A stretch of DNA of 64,000 nt, taken from NCBI GenBank assembly GCA_034387635.1, contig JAOANU010000008.1, positions 620,001 to 684,000 on the forward strand, written 5' to 3'. This DNA comes from Rhodosporidiobolus odoratus (taxonomy: Eukaryota; Basidiomycota; Microbotryomycetes; Sporidiobolales; Sporidiobolaceae). The notes beneath the pieces were generated by a model. It saw only the letters and a program-made list of their open reading frames with translations, was not told the origin of the DNA and ran no database searches. Of this stretch, positions 36,942 to 46,675 are shown in pieces. The translations under genes and the position numbers were made by a program. Positions within the stretch are counted from its first letter, which is position 1. Each line of letters begins with the position of its first letter.

Positions 36942-39493
36942 GATGAGGAATCAGCGAGGTCCCTTCGGAACGAAAGCCAGACACGACGAAGGGAGAAAGC
37001 AAACGCACGTAGTCCTATCCAACTTTCTCTCCTCCTCCCTCCTCTTCTTCTCGCTCACTCCCTCCCTCTCCTTCTCCTCCTTCTCCAACCTCTTCTCCAA
37101 CCGCTTCTTGTACTCGTCAAAGGGGTCACCGAAAATCTCGACGTCGAGGAGGGTGACGGGTTTCAAGGGGCGATCGGTGGCGTCGATGGGGGTTCGTTCG
37201 AGTTTCGACAGGGTTTCGTGACCTCCTACTAGGCGACCGAAGACGGTGTGTTTGCTGCGTCAACGGCAACGGACAAGAATCCGGGCCATCAGCACCTCGA
37301 CAAGGTGGGAAAGAGTAAAATTATAAGGACCGGAAAGAGACCTACCCATCAAGATGCGGACACTTGTCCCTAAACGTGATAAAAAACTGACTCCCATTGG
37401 TGTTAGGTCCCGAATTAGCCATGCTCAACATTCCTCGTTGATCGTGCCTGTGAGCGTTTCGAGCGTTGTACTCGTCTTCGAAAGGGGTGCCCCAGATGCT
37501 TTCGCCGCCTCGACCGGTACCGGTAGGGTCACCGCCTTGAAGCTACAGTAGGCCGAGAGAAACGTCAACAACAAGGGGGACGGGTGACAAAAGGGCGACG
37601 GAAGGTTAGATACGAGGCATGGGCGGGAAGGGGCGAGGCAAAGATTCCGTCAGCGTCCGCGCGTCCACGCTACGTGTCCTTGCCATTCCAGTCAGACCAA
37701 GGAAGTAATTACCATGAATCCAGGGATCAATCGATGAAACCTGATGTTCTGATATCGGCCTTCCGAGGCGAGCTGCGTAGCGAAGTAGTGCGACCTGGGG
37801 TCAGCGCTAGCTGGCCACACGTCGACTCGAAATCATGGTCGGAAAGAAAGACTTTACCCTGAGGAAGTTGTAGCAAGTTCTGGGTGCACGGTCGGCGAAA
37901 AGCTGCAGATGCGTATGCGTAAAGAAGCGTAAGCGCGGTCGGCCATGAGGCAGAAAATCCTCCTCCGACCACCCGACAGGGCTGATGAAAAGACGATACC
38001 GAGGCTCGACCAGGACGCACCTCAAAGTTCAGCTCCCCCGAACTGGTCACCATCCTGACATACCCCTTCTCGGCCCGTTCCCTAACCTGCTCATACATGA
38101 GATCTTCCTCATGCCACAACGCATTCTCAGATTTGGTATAAACGTCTTCCGAAGTTGAGGTGAAGGCACCGGCAGCGCGGTTGGTGGAAACGGTGGCGGT
38201 GTTGTAGGGAATAGGCGTGGAGGTTTTGACGAGCGAAGAGGTTGAGGCAGAAGCAGTCAAAGCGGAAGCGGCGGTCCTAGGCTATAGTCAAATATCGAGC
38301 GTGGGTGAGTATGGTCAAACAGTAAAACGCGCAAAGTAAGACAGCAAAGAAACGAATCTGGCCGACCTTCTTCTCCTTTCCTTCCTTGTCGCCTTCTCCT
38401 TCCTCTCCGTCTGCCTTTTTAGTCGTATTAGACGTAGCACCGATAGCTTTCATGACCCTTCCGAGTCCTCCCGCTTCGACGTTAATCCCACTCAGACCGC
38501 CTTCCTCCTTTTCTACGTGGAGCGCGCGTCGGACGTAGTCGAACTTGGAGACTGCACGGCAGGTACGAGTTGTCAGTAGTGGTTGGCGTTGCGCGCCAAC
38601 GAAGGAAGAAATCTGCATACGATCTCGCTTTTGTACGTTGAGAGGGTCGTTCAGGGTAATAATGTCCTTGCGAACAAATGGTTCATCGGTGAGAAGGCTG
38701 CGTCAAGGCAACAGCGTGAGTCTTGCTTCAGCCTTGTCGGATGAGCACAAAAAATTTGCGAGAAGGAATGTAGAACGCACTCGTTCCAGTTTCCAGGCTT
38801 GATGTTCAGCCGGTCTATCGATTCACGAGCGTAGACATTTCCGGTGGTACGGATTGCGCAGATTGATGTGTGATCGTTGAAGACCTTGAAGGTAATCGGG
38901 TCGTGATATTGCTGCATGAGCACGCAGCAGACTGGAAGATTAGCAAGGTAGAGCTCGCGTACAAGCGCATCATCCCGTTTTCTGCCATTCGCACCACGGG
39001 TTCTAGACCTCCTTGTGCGAGCTAGCTCGACAAGAAAAGTGCGGGTGGGCCTCGTGAGGGGAAGGATCCGGCAGGGAAGGGAGAGGACACGAGAGAAAGA
39101 AGCCAGACGCACGCCTTCGTTGTTCCGTGCCCAGTTCAACCTGATGAGCTCTCCCGGTCCCATCTTTTCTCCCGTCATGGGATCGCTTCCATGTTCCCTC
39201 AAGAAAGGAATGATGGCCAGCAACTCGTAGACGGTTCCATCCTTGGTGCAGACGGGGGTTTCAAAGGGTTTGAGGGTGAGGGCGCAGCTGTCGAAGGGGA
39301 GTTTGGAGAGGACTGCTCGTTTGCTCTGAGCACCTCGTGAGCCGGCCGTGTGTTGTCCGAGGGCGCCGGAATGCTCGGCCTGTGGTCAAGGTTGAAGTAA
39401 GGTAGGGTTTGCGGGGATTCAGAGGGAACGACTAGAGGGAACGTTGAAACGTACGTGGGTCACGTAGAGTTTGTCATTTGAGCCGTGTCCCAT
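36551..39493 (-). CDS. U-box cyclophilin (PPIL2/CYP60 type)
   Basis: Nuclear protein joining a U-box ubiquitin-ligase fold to a cyclophilin domain, found in spliceosomes of other eukaryotes. The ATG at 39493 gives [13 protein letters not shown]. Exons then encode [20 protein letters not shown] and [20 protein letters not shown] (U-box 1) and [20 protein letters not shown] with [20 protein letters not shown] (second U-box-like half). A linker follows, then [60 protein letters not shown] and [20 protein letters not shown] (cyclophilin). The catalytic Arg and QGGD are present. A Glu/Lys helix, an intron with a (GA)38 microsatellite, and a Lys/Gly-rich tail ending [10 protein letters not shown] close the protein (TAA at 36551). 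Confidence 0.93.
36865..36940. repeat. (GA)38 microsatellite (CT on coding strand) in an intron
   Basis: An uninterrupted 76 bp GA run on the plus strand. On the coding (minus) strand it is a CT run ending 8 bp before the CAG acceptor of the last exon of the U-box cyclophilin gene (exon begins at 36854), so it forms the whole pyrimidine tract. Confidence 0.95.
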
Positions 39494-39887
39494 GTCTAGT
39501 AGGTCTGCTCGAGGTTACGCTGGACTAGGAGGAGAACGACAAAAGGTTGATCGAGCCAAGTTGGGCAGAGACTGGACGAGGCGAGGTCGACGAGTCTGTC
39601 GCGGTGAGGGACGAAAGCTGTACGGAGCCGTGGCTGATGGCTTATCGTTAGACTTGAGCAGTGCTTTCAAGCTAGACGAGGTGTTGAGCGTTGGTGAGAT
39701 GGAATCATGTTCACGTTCAGTTTCAACTCTTGCCTTGTTTCCCACGCGCATCATCATTCAATCCCTCGCTGAGTTCAACCCGAGTCTGCTCGACTCTCAT
39801 TGGTAGGCTTGTAGCACTACAGTCTACCCTCCTCCCCCTTGATCCACCTTCCCAAGTCTACCTGCTCCACCACCACCTCAACTAGCG
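39494..39887. promoter_or_regulatory. Divergent promoter region (U-box cyclophilin / LEO1)
   Basis: 394 bp between opposite ATGs, CT-rich on the LEO1 side. No defined site recognised. Confidence 0.4.
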
Positions 39888-41799
39888 ATGGAAGGTCAAG
39901 CAGACGAGACCGTACACGACTCGGCCGCCCTCGAGGACACCTACATCAACCCCGTCGCTTCAACCTCAGCCGAAGCCGATGCCTACGGTCAAGGGGTCCC
40001 TCCAGAGATGTTCCCTAACGGTCAACCTGGTACCCTCGAAGGAGGCGACAACACCTTTGCCGGCCACGACGAGGCAGAGAGGGTCAAACACGCCAACGAT
40101 GGTATGCCGCAAACGGCCGAGGCGCAACCTGTTCCCGGGGACGCTACCTTGCCAGAGCCGCCGAGGGAAATTGTCGAGAGAATGGAGCACGAGGAACAAG
40201 AAGCTGGGGACGATCTGTTCGGCGATGACGGAGACGACGACGAGTGCGTTCTCCCAGTCACTTCCTGCCGCTCGGGAAGGAGGGACTGACTTTCCTACCT
40301 CGTCTCGTTCCTGCTCTTTTCCCTCCAGCGCTATGCAAGCCGACTCACCGCGTCTGCCCACCCCGCCACCTCAGCAAGAAGACTATGAAGGTCTCACCGC
40401 CGAAGAAGCCGCCGCCCGCAAACGCCTCGAGTACGACGAAGACGACGATGCGCGCTCTCAACCCGGTTCGGACGGGTTCGCCCAACAAACCATCGAGCAA
40501 GAACAACGATTCGCCCAAGTCCCTTTCGCGAACGTCTCGGTACCTCCCGGTGGGAAAGTCTGGCACACTCGTCTGCCTGGGTTCTTGAAGATGGTTACGA
40601 ATCCGTTTGATGAGCAGGCGTGGGAACCCGAGGATTTGCAGGAGGACGAACAGGCCGAGACGCAGGAGGGCGAGGATAGGAAACCCAGGGTTAGGGTGGC
40701 GGATGAAAACGTCATCAGGTGGAGATGGACACGGGATGAGTTGGGCGAAGTGGTGCGTTTCTGCGTCCCTCTTTGCCAACCGGCGTCCCTACGAACCGTC
40801 TATTCCTGTGCTGTTCGTGGGCACTCGCCGTTATCTGTAACTGATAGTATGTGCTTCTGGCGTGCACTGTTCTGCAGATCAAGCAATCCAACGCCCGCAT
40901 CCTCCGGTGGTCAGACGGTACCCTCTCCCTTCAACTTGGCTCCGAACTTTTCGACCTCTCCCTCTCACTCGACCACTCGGCCATTCTCACCGGTCCCGCA
41001 ACCAGCCTTCCCCCCACTGCCGCCACCAACGCATCCGTCTCGCTCACCCCCTCCGCCTTTGACTCTGCCCGCTCGCATTCCCTAACCTACCTCACCGCCC
41101 GACACGGCTACAACGGTCACCTCGCCGAAGCTCAGGCTTCCATCTACGGAACCATCGGAATGCGACCTGCCACCCTGCACGGCAAGACGCACAAGAAACT
41201 CGCCGGGGCGATTGCGAATCGGAATGTGGCTACTAAAGGCAGGGCGGTCAAGGCTATCAATGTTTATGAGGATCCAGAGTTGGCGAGGCAGGAGAGGGAG
41301 AAGAGGGAGGCGGAGAAGGTCAAGAAGGCTAAGAAGGAACAGAGGAAGGCGGCTGGGAAGGGAGGGAGAGGGGGTAAGAAGCAGAAGAAGGCGACTACGA
41401 TTGAGGGGTTGGATAGTGATGACGATGGGGAAGAGGAGGAGGGTGAAGGCGGGTATGGAGGGAGGAGGAGTCAGACCAGAGGGGGAAGGAACAGGGGGTA
41501 CAGTGATGATGACGACGATGGGTTTTTGGCGCAAAGCGACGAGTGCGTACTCTTCCTTTCTCCTCTATATCTACACACTCGATTGACGTCTTTGCTCTGC
41601 TCGCAGCGACATGGCCATTTCCGACGATGGCCGCGATCAAGAAATAGAAGAAGCCGACGATCGTCTCGAGCGTGAAGCCAGGAAGAAGAAGAACCGGGAC
41701 AGGCAGAAACAGCGAGATGTTTCGACGTCCCCTGAGGTGGAGAAGGCGGACAGTGGGGCTGTCAAGAGGAGAATGGTCGTTGAGAGTGACGAAGAGTAG
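39888..41799 (+). CDS. LEO1: LEO1, subunit of the PAF1 transcription elongation complex
   Basis: Nuclear PAF1C subunit that binds nucleosomes and supports RNA polymerase II elongation and histone marks. The ATG at 39888 starts an acidic disordered N-terminus. The conserved LEO1 core follows: FANVSVPPGGKVWHTRLPGF, LKMVTNPFDEQAWEPE, ENVIRWRWTRDELGE, SNARILRWSDGTLSLQLGSE and LFDLSLSLDHSA. Then come HSLTYLTARHGYNGHLAEAQ, IYGTIGMRPATLHGKTHKKL, and a Lys/Glu-rich helix and acidic or basic tail ending VVESDEE at TAG 41797-41799. Introns near 40241-40328, 40755-40877 and 41544-41606. Length about 530 residues fits fungal LEO1. Tail features match the family's disordered phosphorylated ends. Confidence 0.94.
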
Positions 41800-42024
41800 G
41801 AGTTTGAGGCTTGACGTTTGGTTGAGATGCAATACTCTAAGTGGCCTTCTCTCTCAAATCGGCCGGGTCATTCTCCGCATCTCGCTCCTTCGCCAGCTGT
41901 GCACTGTAAGAAATGGAGATTGACCATAACCGGACAGAAATGAAACAAAGTGTTACAGAACGACCGAAGAGCGACCACACATACTGTCCAGCGCTCCAAT
42001 GGTTTTATCCGGCACACTCGCTCT

Positions 42025-43584
42025 TCACACATATCGGCGCGGCTCTGGGAAGTACCGCGAGGCTGTCTGCCGTGCACCCTTGCCCAGCGACAGCGGGACG
42101 TTGGCGTTCGGCTGTTGCCGGGGTAGTAGAGAAGCGGGGGTCAGTTCAGCTAATAGGTGGGAATAGTAAGCACCAAGTGTACGGCACCGCGGGCCACTTC
42201 GGAGGCTTTGTGGGCGTGCCTTGCGTGAGACAGCGGTTCCTGCGTGACCGTCCGACGAAGTCAGTCAATAGCATGATCTGGGAAATCACCGGAAAGAGAG
42301 GTATTTACCTCCAAAGATCTGATGATGAGTGTATACGCCCACTTATACTGCCTGGACAAGTCGTCCATGTCCACCTCCGGTTCAGGACCGTCGGCGAGGC
42401 AACGTTTTTTGATTCGACATTGGGCTAGATCCCACTGGGCCAGACTTTCGGCCGACGCCAACAACATATTTAGTGCAAACGTGCTTATGTGGTTCCAGTG
42501 TGCTCGAGTCAGGGTGTGTCCCGGGTTACCCTCGGGCAGCGCCTCGTAAAGCTTGACGAAACTGCCGGGTGGGAAGAGCCAGCGCTTTGGCTCATCCCGG
42601 TATTCTTGACGCAGTTCGAATTCGGCCATCCCAAACATGGCGAGGTAGTACATGGCTACATGAGCCCCGGGGCTTCTGTTACTCATCAGCTCGAGGCAGT
42701 GATCGAGGTAGGTGTAGAGGACGGTAGCTGGATCCAAGGCAAGAATAGATATCTGTCCGCAGGGTTTGACGAGGTATTGCCGGTGGAACTCGATGAACTG
42801 GAGGTCGTTGACTTGCATGGGTTGCTGCGGCCTTGAGGCGGTATGTATGCTGCTATCTGCGATCGCGACGTCGACGTGCTGAACTAGAATTGGTACAGGT
42901 TGGCGACAGCTACGGAAAGATGGTCAGAACAAATAGATTGCAGTGCCGACAGGAAGAAAAAGGAAGGGAGGGGAGCATACATTTGCCGATGCTTCAGAAG
43001 TAGCAGGGGAACCTCGAGTTCCATGGACTGGGAGTTCCCGGTGGGTTTGCGCGGCTGGAGCTTTCCGCGAATCTCGTTCAGGGCGTCTTTAAGAAGCAAA
43101 GCATCGTTCTTTGGCCCCTGCGCCGGATGTCTGCTGAGTTGACAGATCTGCATCGAGGAGCGACGGAAGGTTAGCGTAGACCGTAGCGCAGGATCTCTAG
43201 AAGGGGCCAAGACAAACTTGGTATTCGAGGGGTAGCAAGATCTCGTCGAGCGAGCGTTTGCTTCCTCCCGGCACTGCGAACTTGGCTATATAGGCAGCGA
43301 TCGCTGCACTGCCTGTGTAAAATCAGACTCATCGCATTGTCAATGAATAAAATCGCGGTCGAGAAGAGTAAAGAGCATACCGCAGAGGACGAATCCCTCG
43401 CCATTTGCGGTGCAAGAGTCGTCGTCATGTTGGACTGCCCTGCGGCCCATTTCGGCCAGTACAGCGGCGACAGTTGAGGAGCGACGCCGGTGTCGAAGTC
43501 CCTGGCGCTTCTTTGATAGGATCGAGAACGAGCTTGGGTTTCGCCCAGGAGTCTCCTGTGTTCAGCTGCGACGAAGGAGGCCAT
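42025..43584 (-). pseudogene. Orphan family copy 1 (unrecognised protein), N-terminal frameshift suspected
   Basis: Family not recognised; it is shared with the two genes at 56.5 and 58.9 kb. Exons in order: an N-terminal segment with PASLLN in one frame and AAVLAEMGRRAVQHDDD in another, separated by four extra bases near 43480; then GSAAIAAYIAKFAVPGG, KRSLDEILLPLEYQ; ICQLSRHPAQ to MELEVPLLLLKH; the main block with TVLYTYLDHCLEL, HVAMYYLAMFGMAEFELRQE and WDLAQCRIKKRCLADG; EPLSHARHAHKASEVARGA; and PNANVPLSLGKGARQTASRY, then FPEPRRYV with stop at 42025-42027. All junctions after the first exon keep phase. If the shift is real, translation could only start at the internal Met at 43450. A TATATATGA element lies about 140 bp upstream on the coding strand. 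Function unknown. Confidence 0.5.
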
Positions 43585-44099
43585 GGTCCTGAGGAGAGCA
43601 CTAGAATCGCCTAGCAGGGTGAGCAGATGGAGGGAAAGAAGGGGAAGAATGAGCGCGGAGCTCGAGTTTGCGCTGGCGCTCCGCGCAAGTTCCGCAGTAA
43701 ATTCCGAGGATCGCTCTGGAGCTATCATATATACAGTCTCTGCAAGTGCGCGTGTTCTTCGAACTCACTTCCCCTGCTTGTTGCGATCGTTGCGAGCCTG
43801 CTTGTCCCATCTTCCGTCTTCAACCTCTTAGTTTCGACATTGTACGATGAGACTGTGCATCCGCTTGCCGTAGCGATGTGGAACAAGGCTACAACGTATA
43901 TTGCGCTTGCAAGGAGCAGCGGAAGGAAGTGAGGAAAAGTGTCTGCTGTTAACAAGGCAAGTCCTGCTCGACCTGACTAAAATGACAAGCTATACAAATC
44001 GCCTACACTCTAGTGATACTGTCCTCGCAGAACTAAGGCGATAGAAAGAAAGAGAACGAGAGCAAGGCTGGATAATGCTCCGGACAAAGTTCTTCAAGC
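43585..44099. other. Intergenic, upstream of orphan copy 1
   Basis: About 515 bp. Contains ATCATATATACAG (about 43725-43737), a TATA-like element for the minus-strand gene. No gene supported, though a short frame (about 43750-43930) reads hydrophobic residues without a start I trust. Confidence 0.4.
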
Positions 44100-44979
44100 T
44101 TAGAGCACTGCGACAGCCCCGACAAGAGCCGCGACACCCATTCCTACCAACCCGACCATGACCTTCTCGGCACCAGATCCGTTGTCGGTAGTGCTGCCGC
44201 CATTGCTCGGCTGAGCGCCTGAATTTCCAATGAGGCCGGTGGCCTGACCGACGAGGGCGGAGAGGGACGGGTTGCCAGCAATGTAGGAGGAGATTTCGGC
44301 ATTGCCCAAGGCGGAAGACAGGAGACCTGGGACGAGGGTGGCGGCGGCGGCCTGTGTCGAAGAAAGTGAAAAGAAAGCATGGCGAGCAGAGCATGGTCAG
44401 CTTCAAGGCTACAGCGAATGGTTGCGAACGGCTACGATCATAGACGCTCAGGGAAACTGGGAGAGGAGTGACCAGGACGAGAGGCAGGTGGGCGGAAAGG
44501 AGGGTGGGGGGAAAGGAGGAAGTGCATAGAGAAGCCAACGCACCGGGTTCGCAGCCAAACTCGAGATGAGTGCCCCTCCATCCGCACCATACGCGCTAGT
44601 GAAGCTAGCGATCTCAGGCGGGACGCTTCCACCCGAGATGGCACTCTCGACCGCACTAACGACGCCGTCGCCTCCCGAGGCTCCGCCGAGGTAGGACGAC
44701 GCAGCAGATGCAATTGCAGCGGTGTCACCTCCTCCAGCGGCGCTAGCGAGGGCAGAAGTGGCAGATGCGGCAATCCCGGTTCCGTCGCCGTTGCCCAAGT
44801 AAGAGGTTGCGGCGGAAGCGATGGCAGCCGTGTCAACACCGCTTTCTTGCGCTGTGAAGGGACCAGGAGGGTCAGCGTCAGCATAGTGACTAGTGACGAG
44901 TCGGATGGGAAGACTGACCGTTGACGCGGGAGGTAGCGAGGAGGGCGGCGGCAAAGAGGGAAGACGAGGTGAAGCGCAT
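44100..44979 (-). CDS. Ala/Ser/Gly-rich secreted protein with probable GPI anchor
   Basis: Cell-surface or cell-wall type protein. The ATG at 44979 gives a signal peptide (MRFTSSSLFAAALLATSRVN). Exon 2 is rich in Ala, Ser and Gly and has two near-identical modules, DTAAIASAATSYLGNGDG and DTAAIASAASSYLGGASG, plus SALASAAGGG. The last exon has AAATLVPGLLSSALGNAEIS, a Ser/Asn/Gly linker (NGGSTTDNGSGAEK) and a hydrophobic end VMVGLVGMGVAALVGAVAVL right at TAA 44100-44102. A small-residue site (GSGA) before a terminal hydrophobic stretch is a GPI-attachment pattern. No enzyme motif. Three exons, introns near 44355-44540 and 44855-44918. About 190 residues. I do not recognise an orthologue. Confidence 0.75.
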
Positions 44980-45271
44980 GATGATTCGGTTTTCGACGGG
45001 GCGTGCGAAGAAATGTAGACAAAGTCGTGCAAGTGATGTGTGGGAAGAGAAGATCAAAAGACAGAGCCAAGGAGATGGAGGAGATCGCACAGCACAGGGG
45101 CGCGGCAAGTTAGCGGCAAAGGGTCCGACCTCGTCATACCAACGGTCGGAACGTCCGTGGGAGGCGAAACTCTGCCTCAAGCGGTCATGCCTCGACATCT
45201 GCTCGATATGATGCAAAGTGCAACCTGCGACGCATGCCGCCTACCAGCGTGTACTGCAAGGTGAGAGAGCT

Positions 45272-46643
45272 CTAGCTACGTGTAGGATTGGCGGAGCTTG
45301 ACGAGACTTGAACGAGAGTCGTGGCGAGAAGAGGTGTCGAGAGCATGCAGCTGAATGCAGGACGGCTACTGTCAGCCAGCTGCGAAACGCACGATTCTCA
45401 GAGAGAATGTACGCACCCAGCGCATAGTCGGGCGACCGTGTGGGCAGGACTGTTGAAGAGGAAAATCGAGTTAGGAAGGTCATGGAGACTTCTCCGCCGA
45501 GGGTACCGCAAGTTGACAGCCAGCTTACCCAGGGCTGATCCATCCCTCCCATATGTTGTATAATCTATACGTCGAGACGTCAGTACATCAAAATCAAGAG
45601 GGAATAGGCTAGAAGCGTACCTGGGTCATCTGCTTCGCATTGAGCGCCTTCCCAATCATAACGCTCTTCCTACAAGCCCTGCTGGCAAACATCCTCCTCG
45701 TCTTGGTCGGCCGTACAGTCTCCCGCTCCGAGCTTCGATTCGCGATGAGGTCGAGGAGTTCTTCGAAATCTGCTCAAACAGGAGAAACCGTGAAATGTCC
45801 GGTGTGGCAGGGGTATCACAGCGCAGAGACAGAACGTACCGCCAGGCCCGAAGATGGTCTCCTTACTGACCGGCTGGGCCAAGAGCTTCACTCGTTCGCC
45901 GACGTCCGCATCTTCGTCGACCAGCACCTCGAAGCCGTTTAGTCGGAGGAGGTCGAGGTTCTCCATCGCGGTGATTTCGTCATGTGAGGGAAGTGAGAGG
46001 GTACGAGGGCTGTTACGCAGGAGCGAAGATGACGGCGGGGAAGGTAAGCGAAGAACGAACAGGGGGGTTGGGGGTCAGGGTTAATATCGGAGAAACAGAG
46101 GAGGAGAAGGCTACGCACGCCAGTAATCGCTGACTCTGAATCACCGTCTCCTCCCTCAACTTCTCGAAGTTATACTTCTCGTCACTCGCGTGCTGATCAA
46201 TGATGAACAGGTCATCCTGCACGTCTCCCTCTTCGTTCCCCTTTTCCTCCGCACCGCCCACAGCCTCGCTCGGCTGAACGCGCCTTCGAGCGATGATAAA
46301 TCCGAGATTGAACTGTCCGAGCACCTCCATCCGCTCAAAGTCCAGCTTGCTCACCACCCTCGACAAAGTCGCTTCGGCTTCATTCTCGTTCTCGCCCACT
46401 CCTGCTGCCGCAAGACCGTCTTCGTGGTCTGCGTGTACCTTCTTCGGCTTCGTGCTGACAGAGGATGATGGGAGAGGAGTGGACCAGGCGGATTCGATGG
46501 CGGAAAAGTCAAAGGCGAGGGTTGTGTCGGCAGCGACGACTGTGCCCGCCACTTCAGCAGGCGCCGACCCGAAAAGCTCTTCAGGCGCGACATCGAGGGA
46601 AGCGGTCACCTTCGATGCGGGAGGGGGTTCTTGTATCTCCAGA

Positions 46644-46675
<32 letters not shown>

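Noticed and set aside
36471..37232. 253-codon plus-strand frame with Arg-Glu repeats
   Set aside because: It lies opposite the U-box cyclophilin gene, and the Arg-Glu run is just the GA microsatellite translated.
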